A stretch of DNA of 40,279 bases from Dysgonamonadaceae bacterium (GCA_031269685.1 JAISYU010000124.1:1-40279), one strand, 5' to 3'. Counted from the stretch's first letter, positions 16,283 through 25,860 are shown. Notes: generated by a model not told the origin, from the letters alone. A program made the numbers and translations.

Positions 16283-17617
16283 TCAGATGCAAATTAATTT
16301 TTCTTCCGCCTGCACCACCACCTCAAACTTAAACTCCGCAAGGATGTTGTCCCTTAGTTCCGCAATGCGGTCGTTGCAAAGATTGCCGATGCTGCCTTCA
16401 TGCGTATGATTGACCGTCTTCCCGGCTATGAAGCGACCCTCTTCTATCTCAAGCCCAACCTGCCTGTATGCGTCGCGGAACGGAACGCCGGAAAGGGCAA
16501 GCGCATTGACTTTCTCTACGCTGAACATCAATGAATACTTTTCGTCATCAAGGATATTCCTGTTGACCTCCACTGACTCCAGCATCAGCCGCGTCATGCG
16601 CAGGCAGTCGCCCAATTCCCCAAACGCAGGCAGGAAAATTTCTTTCGTTATCTGAAGGTCGCGAAAATACCCTGACGGCAGGTTGTTGGTAATTAATGTT
16701 ATCTGCTGGGGTAGCCCCTGTATCAGGTTACACTTAGCGCGCGTAAGCTCGAAAACATCGGGATTTTTCTTGTGCGGCATTATACTCGAACCGGTCGTAA
16801 ACTCTGCAGGAAGGGTGATGAAGCCGAAATTCCCGCTACTGTAAAGGCAGGCGTCAAAAGCAAGCTTTGATAGATCCGCCGCGATGCCGGCAAGGGCAAA
16901 ACCCGTCGTACGCTCCATCTTCCCGCGTCCCATCTGGGCGTAAGCAACGTTGTAATTCATCGAATCAAAACCTAAGAGGTCGGTAGTCATCTGCCTCTTA
17001 ACAGGAAAAGACGAGCCGTAACCGGCGGCAGAGCCAAGCGGGTTGCGATTGCAGACCCGGTATGCGGCAAGCATCAGATACAGGTCGTCCACAAGGCTTT
17101 CGGCATAAGAACCGAACCACAAACCAAACGAGGACGGCATGGCAATCTGAAGATGTGTATAACCAGGCAGCAGAACCGACCTGTAACGCTCGCTCAACAC
17201 AAGAAGAGTATCAATCAGCGCCGAAACATCGGCAACTAAGCTGCGGATCTCCCCGCGAGTAAAGATCTTAAGGTCGAGCAACACCTGGTCATTGCGGGAA
17301 CGTCCGCTGTGTATCTTCTTGCCGGTATCGCCAAGCCTGCGCGTCAGCAGGAGTTCAACCTGCGAATGGACATCTTCAACCTGTTCTTCTATTATAAATT
17401 CCCCACCAATGACCTTCCGGTAAATATTACACAACTCGGCTTTTATCATCCTCAGCTCTTCCGCCGTCAAGAGCCCGATACTTTCAAGCATCGTAGCATG
17501 TGCAATCGAGCCGAGTATATCGGCTTTAGCAAGATAAAGATCCATCTCACGGTCTTTGCCGACCGTAAACCTATCGACTTCCGGGTCAACCGCAGTGTTT
17601 TTTTGCCAGAGTTTCAT
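16283..17617 (-). CDS. argH: Argininosuccinate lyase
   Basis: This is the last enzyme of arginine synthesis, splitting argininosuccinate to arginine and fumarate. The fumarase/aspartase superfamily signature GSSIMPHKKNPD is present near residues 270-281, with HSGRSRNDQVLLDLK and LLPGYTHLQIAMP upstream. The protein starts at MKLWQKNTAVDPEVDRFTVG and is 444 aa, a usual length. No argG or other arg gene is nearby. The gene is cotranscribed with cysS (13 bp apart), an association of convenience rather than pathway. Confidence 0.95.
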   Translation of the reverse strand: MKLWQKNTAVDPEVDRFTVGKDREMDLYLAKADILGSIAHATMLESIGLLTAEELRMIKAELCNIYRKVIGGEFIIEEQVEDVHSQVELLLTRRLGDTGKKIHSGRSRNDQVLLDLKIFTRGEIRSLVADVSALIDTLLVLSERYRSVLLPGYTHLQIAMPSSFGLWFGSYAESLVDDLYLMLAAYRVCNRNPLGSAAGYGSSFPVKRQMTTDLLGFDSMNYNVAYAQMGRGKMERTTGFALAGIAADLSKLAFDACLYSSGNFGFITLPAEFTTGSSIMPHKKNPDVFELTRAKCNLIQGLPQQITLITNNLPSGYFRDLQITKEIFLPAFGELGDCLRMTRLMLESVEVNRNILDDEKYSLMFSVEKVNALALSGVPFRDAYRQVGLEIEEGRFIAGKTVNHTHEGSIGNLCNDRIAELRDNILAEFKFEVVVQAEEKLICI

Positions 17618-17630
17618 TAAGACGTCATTT

Positions 17631-19130
17631 TTAATTAGTAGCGGGCTTTACCGAAAACAGACGCCATTCAAATCCATCTTTCGTGTCCTTGATTTCAAAG
17701 CCGAGCGCCGTCAATTCGTCACGTATGCGGTCGGATGTCGTCCAATCCCTGTTATTCTTTGCCTGGAGGCGAATATCAAGCAGCATATCTACCGCCTTCC
17801 CAAATGATTCGTAAGACGCGCCGGCATCATCCCGTTCGTTTTTCATTCCGAGGATACCGAAGAGAAATAGGTCAAAGAAGCCGCGGATTCCGGCAATGTC
17901 ATCCTTCGATAAAGTAATCTGCTTTGCAATAGCGGAGTTGATGATCCGCGAAGCCTCAAACAGGTTAGAGATAACGATAGGTGTGTTAAGGTCATTGTTG
18001 AGCGCTTGGAAACTCTTTACAGACAGGTCACTTACTGCATCCTGGACGCCACCTTTCCCGTCGGGGCTAATCCGGTCAATGTTACCGTATGCTTCCATCA
18101 GCCTCGCCAGCCCCTTTTCGGAAGCCTGTAAAGCATCGTTGCTGAAGTCAACCGTAGAACGGTAATGAGCCTGCAATATAAAGAACCGTATAGTCATTGC
18201 CGGATACGGTTGCGAGAGCAGGGGATGGTTACCGGTAAAGAACTTGTTAAGGTTTATGAAATTGCCGAGGGATTTCCCCATCTTCTGCCCGTTAACCGTA
18301 ATCATATTGTTATGCATCCAATAGCGGACAGCAGACCGGCCGGAGGCAGCAGTGCTCTGTGCTATTTCGCACTCGTGGTGCGGGAAAATAAGATCCATTC
18401 CCCCGCCATGTATATCAAACACATCACCCAGGTATTTACGGCTCATCGCGGTACATTCAAGATGCCACCCTGGAAAGCCGTCACTCCACGGCGATTCCCA
18501 GCGCATAATATGTTCGGGGGCGGCTTTCTTCCACAGTGCAAAGTCTGCCCTGTTATGCTTGTCTTCCTGCCCTTCAAGTTCGCGGGTTGCGGTCAGCATA
18601 TCGTCGGGGTTTCGACCGGACAGCACTCCATAGTTATGTCTGGTGTTATATTTAGCGACATCGAAATATATCGACCCTCGGCTTTCGTACGCGAAGCCGG
18701 AAGCGAGGATTTCTTTTATTAACTGTATCTGTTCGATTATGTGCCCGCTTGCATGTGGCTCAATGCTAGGCGGAATCACATTAAGGGCTTCCATAGCCTT
18801 ATGGTATCGGTTGAGGTATAGTTGTGCAACCTCCATCGGTTCAAGGTCTTCGAGTTTTGCTTTCTTCGCGATCTTGTCTTCGCCCTCATCCGCATCGTTG
18901 ACGAGGTGACCGACATCGGTTATATTCCTCACGTACCTCACCTTATACCCGATATGGGTAAGGTAACGGAAGAGCACGTCGAAGGTAATAGCGGGACGTG
19001 CATGACCCAGGTGTGGATCGCCATATACGGTTGGTCCGCAGACATACAGCCCTACCCGAGGCGGGTTTATTGGGATAAATTGCTCTATTTTACGACTGAG
19101 AGTATTGTAAATCAGGAGTGGATGTTCCAT
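17631..19130 (-). CDS. cysS: Cysteinyl-tRNA synthetase
   Basis: This class I aminoacyl-tRNA synthetase charges tRNA-Cys. The HIGH motif appears as HLGH ([10 protein letters not shown]) and KMSKS as KMGKS ([10 protein letters not shown]). The zinc site cysteines and histidines are visible in [15 protein letters not shown] and [11 protein letters not shown]. The C-terminal helical anticodon-binding part follows ([22 protein letters not shown]). Length is 499 aa. It is the first gene of cysS-argH-lipoprotein-DUF2851 and has a good promoter immediately upstream. Confidence 0.97.
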   Translation of the reverse strand: MEHPLLIYNTLSRKIEQFIPINPPRVGLYVCGPTVYGDPHLGHARPAITFDVLFRYLTHIGYKVRYVRNITDVGHLVNDADEGEDKIAKKAKLEDLEPMEVAQLYLNRYHKAMEALNVIPPSIEPHASGHIIEQIQLIKEILASGFAYESRGSIYFDVAKYNTRHNYGVLSGRNPDDMLTATRELEGQEDKHNRADFALWKKAAPEHIMRWESPWSDGFPGWHLECTAMSRKYLGDVFDIHGGGMDLIFPHHECEIAQSTAASGRSAVRYWMHNNMITVNGQKMGKSLGNFINLNKFFTGNHPLLSQPYPAMTIRFFILQAHYRSTVDFSNDALQASEKGLARLMEAYGNIDRISPDGKGGVQDAVSDLSVKSFQALNNDLNTPIVISNLFEASRIINSAIAKQITLSKDDIAGIRGFFDLFLFGILGMKNERDDAGASYESFGKAVDMLLDIRLQAKNNRDWTTSDRIRDELTALGFEIKDTKDGFEWRLFSVKPATN

Positions 19131-19149
19131 GTTTGTAGTAAATAATTTG

Positions 19150-19180
19150 CAAAGTTAAACGTTTTTCCCAAAAGCGCAAA
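19150..19180 (-). promoter_or_regulatory. Bacteroidota promoter for the cysS operon
   Basis: On the minus strand TTTG (19177-19180) and TAacTTTG (19150-19157) are separated by 19 bp. It starts just after the murA stop codon, so cysS can be expressed independently of murA. Confidence 0.8.
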
Positions 19181-19185
19181 ATTCT

Positions 19186-20490
19186 TTATTCCCGTTTAAT
19201 CTTTGCTCCGAGAGCGTTCAGCCTGGAGTCTATATCCTGGTAGCCGCGATCTATCTGGTCGATGTTGTGTATTTTACTTGTCCCGTTTGCAGTCATCGCG
19301 GCAAGCAGCATTGCGATACCTGCGCGGATGTCCGGCGAAGTCATTACGGCAGGTCTAAGCGAATAGCGGCGGTCGGAACCGATTACAGTTGCGCGGTGCG
19401 GATCGCAGAGTATGACTTGTGCGCCCATGTCTATCATCTTGTCAACGAAAAACAGGCGGCTCTCGAACATCTTCTGGTGAATCAATACGCTACCTTTCGC
19501 TTGCGTTGCCACGACGAGGAAGACACTAAGCAGGTCCGGGGTCAGTCCGGGCCATGGGGCATCGGAGATAGTAAGTATTGATCCGTCGATGAATGTTTCT
19601 ATTGTATATCGTTCTTGTTGTGGAATGAGGATGTCGTCGCCGTCACGGTTGACGGTTATACCGAGTCGCCGGAACGATTCGGGGATTATTCCGAGATCAT
19701 CGTATGATACACTCTTGATACGCAACGCCGATTGTGTCATTGCCGCCATGCCTATGAAACTTCCTACCTCGATCATGTCCGGCAGGATGGTATGTGTACA
19801 GCCGTCCAGGTGCCCGACTCCGGTTACCGTCAGCAGGTTGGATGCTATCCCGTCTATCCGTGCACCCATCGCGACTAGCATCTTAGTCAGTTGTTGGAGG
19901 TACGGTTCGCAAGCCGCGTTGTATATTGTCGTCTTTCCTTCGGCAAGGGTTGCAGCCATCAGGATATTCGCCGTTCCGGTAACCGAAGCTTCATCGAGAA
20001 GCATATAGTCGCCCTTGAGCCCTGCCGATTTGACTTCGTAAACTTGCCTCTGCGGATTGTAGTTAAACTCGGCGCCGAGCTTACCGATACCGGAGAAATG
20101 CGTATCGAGTCTTCGGCGTCCTATTTTATCGCCTCCGGGTTTTGGGGTAACGGCTTTCCCGAATCGTGCAACGAGTGGTCCGACGAGCATTATCGAGCCT
20201 CTCAGCGCTGTTGCTCGTCGAATAAAGTCATCGGTCTGAAGGTAATCGAGATTTATTCCGGCGGCTTGGAAGGTGTATATCCCTTCCGACGGGTGGCTGA
20301 CATCGACTCCCATTGCTACAAGTAATGCGATAAGGTTTTTAACGTCGAGGATTTCCGGTACATTCTTTATTGTTACCGTATCCGCTGTTAAGAGTGTGGC
20401 GCAGATCACTTGTAATGCTTCATTCTTTGCGCCTTGAGGTGTTATTTCACCCGATAAGCGGTTACCGCCTTCTATGATAAATGTTGACAT
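19186..20490 (-). CDS. murA: UDP-N-acetylglucosamine 1-carboxyvinyltransferase, Asp-type active site
   Basis: MurA makes the first committed step of peptidoglycan synthesis, adding enolpyruvate to UDP-GlcNAc in the cytosol. Lys22 (QGAKNEAL), the GRRRLDTHFSGI loop and the late block NIDQIDRGYQDIDSRLNALGA are conserved. In the catalytic loop, where E. coli has Cys115 in PGGC, this protein has Asp121 (KPGGDKIGRR). An Asp here is known in some bacteria and gives insensitivity to fosfomycin. The start is placed at 20490 (MSTFIIEGGN), 434 aa; the longer reading to 20544 would span the -7 box. The gene is monocistronic and divergent from the RND gene. Confidence 0.95.
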   Translation of the reverse strand: MSTFIIEGGNRLSGEITPQGAKNEALQVICATLLTADTVTIKNVPEILDVKNLIALLVAMGVDVSHPSEGIYTFQAAGINLDYLQTDDFIRRATALRGSIMLVGPLVARFGKAVTPKPGGDKIGRRRLDTHFSGIGKLGAEFNYNPQRQVYEVKSAGLKGDYMLLDEASVTGTANILMAATLAEGKTTIYNAACEPYLQQLTKMLVAMGARIDGIASNLLTVTGVGHLDGCTHTILPDMIEVGSFIGMAAMTQSALRIKSVSYDDLGIIPESFRRLGITVNRDGDDILIPQQERYTIETFIDGSILTISDAPWPGLTPDLLSVFLVVATQAKGSVLIHQKMFESRLFFVDKMIDMGAQVILCDPHRATVIGSDRRYSLRPAVMTSPDIRAGIAMLLAAMTANGTSKIHNIDQIDRGYQDIDSRLNALGAKIKRE

Positions 20491-20508
20491 ATAAACTATT
20501 TTAGATTG

Positions 20509-20516
20509 CAAAGGTA
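20509..20516 (-). promoter_or_regulatory. -7 box (TAccTTTG) for murA
   Basis: TACCTTTG on the minus strand lies 18 bp before the murA ATG at 20490. This excludes the upstream in-frame start at 20544. No clear -33 element is visible. Confidence 0.65.
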
Positions 20517-20642
20517 AGTTTTTTTTCCGGTTTACTTTAAACATTTATGTTTTTCCAAAAATATCTATACATTGTCCTGCTTCTTCTATATTTAAACTTT
20601 ATATTATACCTGGCGTCTAACGGTGAATAAAAATCCCTTCAA

Positions 20643-23600
20643 ATGAAGAGTATTATCAAGTTTGCAGTCAATAATCCCGTGACGGTCTCGATGGCTGTGT
20701 TGGCGATTCTGTTGTTAGGAAAAATTTCTTACGACAGGTTAAGTGTTGATCTTATGCCGGAAATGAATAACCCGCGATTGTTTGTCGAATTGACTGCGGG
20801 TGAGCGACCTCCTGGTGAAATTGAGTCGCAGTTTGTAAAAAATATGGAATCTGCTGCGGTTAGGCAAACCGGTGTTACGCAGGTTTCTTCTGTTATTCGT
20901 TCCGGTTCTGCGCGTATTACCGTTGATTATTCCTACGGTAAGAACATGGACGAAGCATTCCTTGATCTTCAAAATGCAATGAATCCTTTTTTGCAGAATG
21001 AAAATCTTGATGAGTTAAAAATAACCCAGCATGATCCGAATAGTGCACCTGTGTTGTTGGTTGGAATGTCTCACATTACGATTAACGATCCTGCGGAATT
21101 GCGTAAGGTTGCGGAAAACTACATTCGCAATGAACTTATCCGTCTTGAAGGTGTTGCGGAGGTAACTATTTCCGGTCATGAAGTTTCAAGTTTGATAATA
21201 AAGACCGATACTTATAAACTTGCTGCCTTTGGGTTGACTATAGATGGTATTGCCTCGAAGATACAGTCTAATAATCAAAGTGTTTCCGGCGGACGGGTTT
21301 CGGAGATGGGCATTCAGTATCTTGTGAAGGGAGCGACTTCATTTGCTTCGGAAAAAGATTTTGAGAATCTTATAGTAGGTTATAAGCCTGTGGAATCTCA
21401 GTCGACTGCTACTCAGGCAACATCTTCTGTTTTTGTCGAAAGTGCTCCGATTTATTTGAGTGAGGTATCTGAGGTACGGTTTGAGAATGATCGACCTGAA
21501 AATATTGTACGTATTAACGGCGAGCGCAGTCTTGGGTTGTCGGTTTACAAGGAGATGCAGTTCAACACTGTAAAAACTGTTGAGGGAGTTGTCCGGCAGT
21601 TAAAATCTATAGAGCAGGCGTTACCCGGGTATCGTTTTCAGGTTATTTCCAACCACGGTACTTTCATAAGGCAGGCTATTGATGAGTTGCAACAGAGTGC
21701 GATTATCGGCATTATTCTTGCTGTGCTTGTCCTTTTCTTTTTCCTTCGTAAATTAGGCACGACACTTATTGTCAGTCTTGCGATTCCGGTTTCCATTATT
21801 GCCACTTTCAATTTAATGTTTTTCGGTGGTTTATCTTTAAATATTATGACGCTTGGCGGACTTGCGCTTGGTGCTGGTATGTTGATAGATAATGCGATAG
21901 TTGTTATTGAAAGTATTTTCCAGAATCGGGAGAGGGGTCTTAGTGTTAATGATTCTGCTATCAATGGCACGTCGGAGGTTTCGGGAGCGGTAATTGCTTC
22001 TACTTTAACTACGATTGTTGTTTTTCTTCCTGTTGTTTATCTTCACGGAGTGATAGGGGAGTTGTTCAAGGATCAGGCATTGACGGTATCCTTTTCATTG
22101 CTTTCCTCTCTTTTTGTGGCTCTTTTTGTGATACCGATGCTTTATAAGCAGATGAATGGTCTTTGGAAGAAATCTGTTTCGGAGTCTTCATTACATGACA
22201 GGGAAATAAAGTCGGTAAAGATACACGGTTACGGTCTTCTTTTGCGTAATCTTTTGAAATATCGTTGGACGGTAGTTAGTTTAGCGGCTTTTCTTGTGGT
22301 ATTTTCCATGTTTTTGGTACCACATATTGGTACGGAGTTCATGCCACGCAATGAAGGGAAAACATTTACGCTTTTGCTTAAGATGCCGGAGGGTACGCGC
22401 TTGGAACGCACGGTTTCGGCTGTAGAGAATCTGTCTAAGTTACTGCCTGCGATTACTTCCGACAGTTTATTGACGGTTTATACTCACGCGGGACCTGGGA
22501 GTGGCATGGAAGACGCTGTTTTTGAAGGGGAAAATACTGCTATCTTGAAGGCGATTCTTTCTTCTGCCTGTCGGAAATCGACCGAGGCGGTTATTGCGCA
22601 ACTTATATCCGCCGCAGGCAATACCGATGGGATGGAAATCACTGTTAAGCAGGACGATCACTCGTTTAACGCTGCACTTGGCACGGAAGGTTCTCCGCTT
22701 GTTGTTGAGATAAAGGGGGAAGATCTTGATAAGATCTCTGAAATTGCGACTGAGGTGAAGGCGTGTGCGATGAATGTCAAGGGCTTGCATAATGTTATTT
22801 CGGCAATAGATGATGGTGCGCCCGAATTGACTATTTCTGTTGACAGGATTGTAGCGGGCATCAACAATCTACCACTTTCGACTGTCATTGAGCAGATAAG
22901 GCAGCAGTTAAGCGGTCATAATGCCGGTCAAATGGAATATCATGGCGAGATGCGCGAGATAACTCTTCGTTTGCCGGATGTTTCGCTTTCAGATCTTAAC
23001 AATATGATAATCAGTTCTGGGGAAAAGACTTTCAGGTTGCAGGAGATTGCGACCGTTACCCATACCAATGCTCCGAAAGAGATTTATCATCGCAACCAGA
23101 GTCGTATTAGCCGTGTTTATGCCGACATTGATGCCGGTTTATCTCTTGATAAGATTGCAGATGATGTACGTATTGCGATGAGGGATATAGACTTACCGTC
23201 TGATTATACGATAACCGTCACCGGAGAGGAGGAATTGCGCAGCGAATCTATGAATGGGCTTTTGTTTGCTTTGTTATTGGCTGTGATACTTGTGTATATG
23301 GTTATGGCATCGCAGTTTGAGTCTCTTTTGCATCCTTTTACGATCCTTTTAACTATTCCTTTTGCGGTAGTTGGCGCGGTATTTTTGTTTTTCATTACCG
23401 GCAAAACCGTTAATATGATGGGAGTTATCGGCATAGTGATGTTAGTTGGCATCGCGGTTAACAATTCGATTCTGCTTGTCGATCGTATAAACCGTTTAAA
23501 GTTGCTTTTTCCTTTGCATGAGGCGATTATCCATGCCGGAGAGGAGCGTATCCGCCCCATATTAATGACGACGTTAACGACAATCCTGGCACTTTTACCT

Positions 23601-23750
23601 TTAACATTCAGTATTGGCGAAGGATCTTCATTACGTTCGCCGATGGCAATCGCAGTAGTTGGGGGACTTGTAACATCAACCGTCATGAGTTTGGTTGTGA
23701 TTCCCTGTGTTTATTCCTTGATGGAGAGGGGGAAACGTTCTGCAAATTAA
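20643..23750 (+). CDS. RND family efflux transporter permease (AcrB-like)
   Basis: This is a 1035-aa inner-membrane proton-driven pump. Architecture: TM1 (about residues 8-27, VSMAVLAILLLGKISYDRL), a large porter domain, TM2-6 (from about 345), a second porter domain, and TM8-12 (from about 870). The TM4 block reads LGAGMLIDNAIVVIES, with one Asp and an Asn where AcrB has two Asp, a common form in HAE1-type pumps outside AcrB. The TM10 block reads VGIAVNNSILLVD. There is no membrane-fusion or outer-membrane partner beside it, so it must share partners or act alone. The third codon positions are rich in T and G, unlike the flanking FkbM patch. Substrate not predictable. Confidence 0.92.
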   Translation: MKSIIKFAVNNPVTVSMAVLAILLLGKISYDRLSVDLMPEMNNPRLFVELTAGERPPGEIESQFVKNMESAAVRQTGVTQVSSVIRSGSARITVDYSYGKNMDEAFLDLQNAMNPFLQNENLDELKITQHDPNSAPVLLVGMSHITINDPAELRKVAENYIRNELIRLEGVAEVTISGHEVSSLIIKTDTYKLAAFGLTIDGIASKIQSNNQSVSGGRVSEMGIQYLVKGATSFASEKDFENLIVGYKPVESQSTATQATSSVFVESAPIYLSEVSEVRFENDRPENIVRINGERSLGLSVYKEMQFNTVKTVEGVVRQLKSIEQALPGYRFQVISNHGTFIRQAIDELQQSAIIGIILAVLVLFFFLRKLGTTLIVSLAIPVSIIATFNLMFFGGLSLNIMTLGGLALGAGMLIDNAIVVIESIFQNRERGLSVNDSAINGTSEVSGAVIASTLTTIVVFLPVVYLHGVIGELFKDQALTVSFSLLSSLFVALFVIPMLYKQMNGLWKKSVSESSLHDREIKSVKIHGYGLLLRNLLKYRWTVVSLAAFLVVFSMFLVPHIGTEFMPRNEGKTFTLLLKMPEGTRLERTVSAVENLSKLLPAITSDSLLTVYTHAGPGSGMEDAVFEGENTAILKAILSSACRKSTEAVIAQLISAAGNTDGMEITVKQDDHSFNAALGTEGSPLVVEIKGEDLDKISEIATEVKACAMNVKGLHNVISAIDDGAPELTISVDRIVAGINNLPLSTVIEQIRQQLSGHNAGQMEYHGEMREITLRLPDVSLSDLNNMIISSGEKTFRLQEIATVTHTNAPKEIYHRNQSRISRVYADIDAGLSLDKIADDVRIAMRDIDLPSDYTITVTGEEELRSESMNGLLFALLLAVILVYMVMASQFESLLHPFTILLTIPFAVVGAVFLFFITGKTVNMMGVIGIVMLVGIAVNNSILLVDRINRLKLLFPLHEAIIHAGEERIRPILMTTLTTILALLPLTFSIGEGSSLRSPMAIAVVGGLVTSTVMSLVVIPCVYSLMERGKRSAN

Positions 23751-23795
23751 AACCCGTTTATTTTTTCGGAAAACGATATGTAGTTCTGCAATGGA

Positions 23796-23872
23796 TTTAA
23801 GAACTTTAAAGACGTTAAGGACATTAAGGACTTTAAAGTCTTTAAGGGCTTTATTCTTTTAATTTTGCCCGA
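23796..23872 (-). repeat. 9-bp repeat run, inverted copy
   Basis: About six 9-bp units of the CTTTAAAGN / CCTTAATGT type, read best on the minus strand. On that strand a CAAAAT (23862-23867) is followed 20 nt later by CCTTAAAGAC, exactly the spacing of the other composite copies, but the C-rich junction is lost. Units contain the palindromes CTTTAAAG and GACTTTAAAGTC. Confidence 0.7.
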
Positions 23873-23945
23873 ATAAATCATAAAATTCGTTAATTATATC
23901 ATTGACAAATCTGAATAAAAAATATTGTGTTTTTTATTCAAATAA

Positions 23946-23977
23946 TTTGTCGTTTAAAAAATTTATTTATACCTTTG
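23946..23977 (+). promoter_or_regulatory. Bacteroidota promoter of the accessory patch
   Basis: TTTG at 23946-23949 and TAccTTTG at 23970-23977 are separated by 20 bp. The ATG of the small heptad ORF at 23985 is only 7 bp after the -7 box, so a transcript would be nearly leaderless, or translation begins further on. Confidence 0.75.
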
Positions 23978-23984
23978 CAGCGTC

Positions 23985-24179
23985 ATGATTGAAGGCAGAT
24001 ACACATATCATTACGCTAAATACTTGCAAGATACAGTAATATACAATATAAATGCTGTAAAATACAAGATAAACAAAGCGAAATACAATCAAAATGCAGT
24101 GGAATACATTGTAGAATTATCCGGCTATAATTATTTTGAAGTCGACTGCAATTTATACGTTTACAAATTTAAATTATAA
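23985..24179 (+). CDS. Small heptad-repeat ORF of unknown function
   Basis: This 64-codon ORF directly follows a strong promoter. From 24018 to 24122 it consists of five degenerate 21-bp units, each encoding a heptad (for example KYLQDTV, IYNINAV, KYKINKA, KYNQNAV), rich in Tyr, Asn and Lys. No family is recognised. It could be a real small protein, or a repeat tract that happens to be open. The close match of the 21-bp period with the other repeat loci argues for shared origin. Confidence 0.35.
   Translation: MIEGRYTYHYAKYLQDTVIYNINAVKYKINKAKYNQNAVEYIVELSGYNYFEVDCNLYVYKFKL
24018..24122 (+). repeat. Degenerate 21-bp repeat inside a small ORF
   Basis: Five in-register units start at 24018, 24039, 24060, 24081 and 24102. 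Most open with (A/G)AATAC, and the fourth contains CAAAATGCAGTG, close to the CAAAATNACACTG core found at 31.8-32.1 kb. Confidence 0.6.
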
Positions 24180-24200
24180 ATATTTTAACACATTTATACT

Positions 24201-24290
24201 ATGGCTTCAAAAATATACTGGATGCTAAGAAATCATAAACTTTTTTATGATCAAGCAACAAAAACAACATCCTATTTGTTATTAACATAA
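24201..24290 (+). CDS. Possible 29-residue peptide
   Basis: A short ORF (starts MASKIYWMLRNHKLFYDQ) sits between the heptad ORF and the FN3-like gene. No family is recognised and its coding status is uncertain. It may be the remnant N-terminus of a larger protein. Confidence 0.2.
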   Translation: MASKIYWMLRNHKLFYDQATKTTSYLLLT

Positions 24291-24302
24291 AATCGTAACA
24301 GA

Positions 24303-24893
24303 ATGGGACTCGGAGAATCTACACCTGGCGGAGACTGGTTTGATAACATCTATATCCCGGCATACAATGAATACAAACTCGCCTTTAATAGTTGGGAAAA
24401 TGAGGCAACAAGAACCAAATCTATTTCAACTACATTCTACGATGCTGAAAAAGAGTTTAAACCTTTTTATAGAGAACTTTACATCGGATTCCTTAAAGGA
24501 AACCCATTAGTAACAGACACCGACCTCGTCGTAATGGAGTTGCCCCAAAGACGTGAAAAAACCAGTATGAAGTCACCGGTGGCGAAAGATTTTCCATTCT
24601 TGAAGGTCATTACAAACACTATCCGGTACATTATAATAGAATTTAGCGGCTCGGAAATAGCTCGTGCAAAACCAGAAGGACAAAGCAGCATGGAATTTGT
24701 ATATATTGTTGCCAAAGAACAACCGACGGAGATAACACATCTGACTAATACTTGCTTCTGTACACATACTCCGCTCAATATCGAATTTTTAGAGTCAGAT
24801 CGCGGAAAAATAATCTACTTCTCCGCAAGATGGGTTAACACACGAGGGGAAAAGGGTCCATGGTCGCCAATTTATTCGCCAATTATTCCATAA
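24303..24893 (+). CDS. Hypothetical protein with C-terminal FN3-like domain
   Basis: This 196-aa protein has no signal peptide or membrane segment. Residues 1-80 are likely helical (DNIYIPAYNEYKLAFNSWENEATRTKSISTTFYDAEKEFKPFYREL). Residues from about 100 to the end form a beta-sandwich-like domain with the motifs SEIARAKPEG and WVNTRGEKGPWSPIYSPIIP, which recur in a family of uncharacterised Bacteroidota proteins as I remember it. No enzymatic residues stand out. It lies 25 bp upstream of the FkbM gene and shares its A-rich codon use. Function unknown. Confidence 0.7.
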   Translation: MGLGESTPGGDWFDNIYIPAYNEYKLAFNSWENEATRTKSISTTFYDAEKEFKPFYRELYIGFLKGNPLVTDTDLVVMELPQRREKTSMKSPVAKDFPFLKVITNTIRYIIIEFSGSEIARAKPEGQSSMEFVYIVAKEQPTEITHLTNTCFCTHTPLNIEFLESDRGKIIYFSARWVNTRGEKGPWSPIYSPIIP

Positions 24894-24918
24894 TAAACAT
24901 TAAACAAATAAACTAAAG

Positions 24919-25860
24919 ATGAACAAAACAAAGAAAATTAAACGTATCATCAAAAAATTCACTCCAGATTTTATTATGTCTATCTGGCGAAAATACCAAG
25001 AGATAAAAGAAAAAAAAGAGTGGAAAAAATGGGCTATACCATTGGAAAATCAAGTCAAAAATTATCTGGAAAATATTCCGAAAGAGTCAATGACAGACGA
25101 AATACAGGAAATACTTGACTACCTGCGGAAACCACATTCATATACACATATACCATATTCCTACAAAGAAAACTACAATCCTGACAATGTGAAGGTTTAC
25201 AAGGACAATGAACGGGGAATGCTCTACGTAATATATGATGAAAAACGACTGTATTTCAAAAAAGACTGGCATGAGAAATGGATACGGAAATATTATAACT
25301 ACCTTATGATAGAACAGGACGAAAAATCCCCGCACAGGTACGAAACATCTGACTTTTGTGTCAACCAAGGAGATATTGTGGTCGACGCAGGAGCCGCAGA
25401 GGGAAACTTCGCACTGTCTGTGATAGAAAAAGTTAAAAAGATTTACCTCTTTGAAGTGGAAGAGGAGTGGATAGATGTGCTGAGGGTGACCTTCGAGCCT
25501 TGGAAGGATAAAGTAGTGATAATCAAGAAATACATATCCGATAATAATGAAAATAATTGCGTAACACTGGATTCTATTTTTGAAAATGAGGAAATAAATT
25601 TCATAAAAGCGGACATCGAAGGCGCGGAAATTCAACTCCTTAACGGCGCAAAGTCAATCATGGCAAGAGAAATGCCACCGAAAATCATCCTATGCACATA
25701 CCATAACCAAAATGATGCGGAAATTATTGACAATATGCTCACCAAACAGGGATTCAATACGGAATTTTCAAAAGGATTCATGATCTATCTCTATGAAACC
25801 CTTAACCCACCTTACCTTAGAAGAGGACTAATCAGAGCATGGAAAAATAAAAAGCGCTGA
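24919..25860 (+). CDS. FkbM family methyltransferase
   Basis: This is a 313-aa SAM-dependent methyltransferase of the FkbM type. A basic, helical N-terminal 140 residues precede the catalytic domain: motif I VVDAGAAEGNFALSV (about residues 155-169), LFEVEEEW, and the family block FIKADIEGAEIQLLNGA (about 230-246), then PKIILCTYHNQNDAEII. Such enzymes often methylate sugars or lipids in surface glycoconjugates. No glycosyltransferases are adjacent, but polysaccharide genes occur 7 kb downstream. The gene is A-rich compared with both neighbours, suggesting transfer. Its stop codon lies in the stem of the following terminator. Confidence 0.88.
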   Translation: MNKTKKIKRIIKKFTPDFIMSIWRKYQEIKEKKEWKKWAIPLENQVKNYLENIPKESMTDEIQEILDYLRKPHSYTHIPYSYKENYNPDNVKVYKDNERGMLYVIYDEKRLYFKKDWHEKWIRKYYNYLMIEQDEKSPHRYETSDFCVNQGDIVVDAGAAEGNFALSVIEKVKKIYLFEVEEEWIDVLRVTFEPWKDKVVIIKKYISDNNENNCVTLDSIFENEEINFIKADIEGAEIQLLNGAKSIMAREMPPKIILCTYHNQNDAEIIDNMLTKQGFNTEFSKGFMIYLYETLNPPYLRRGLIRAWKNKKR

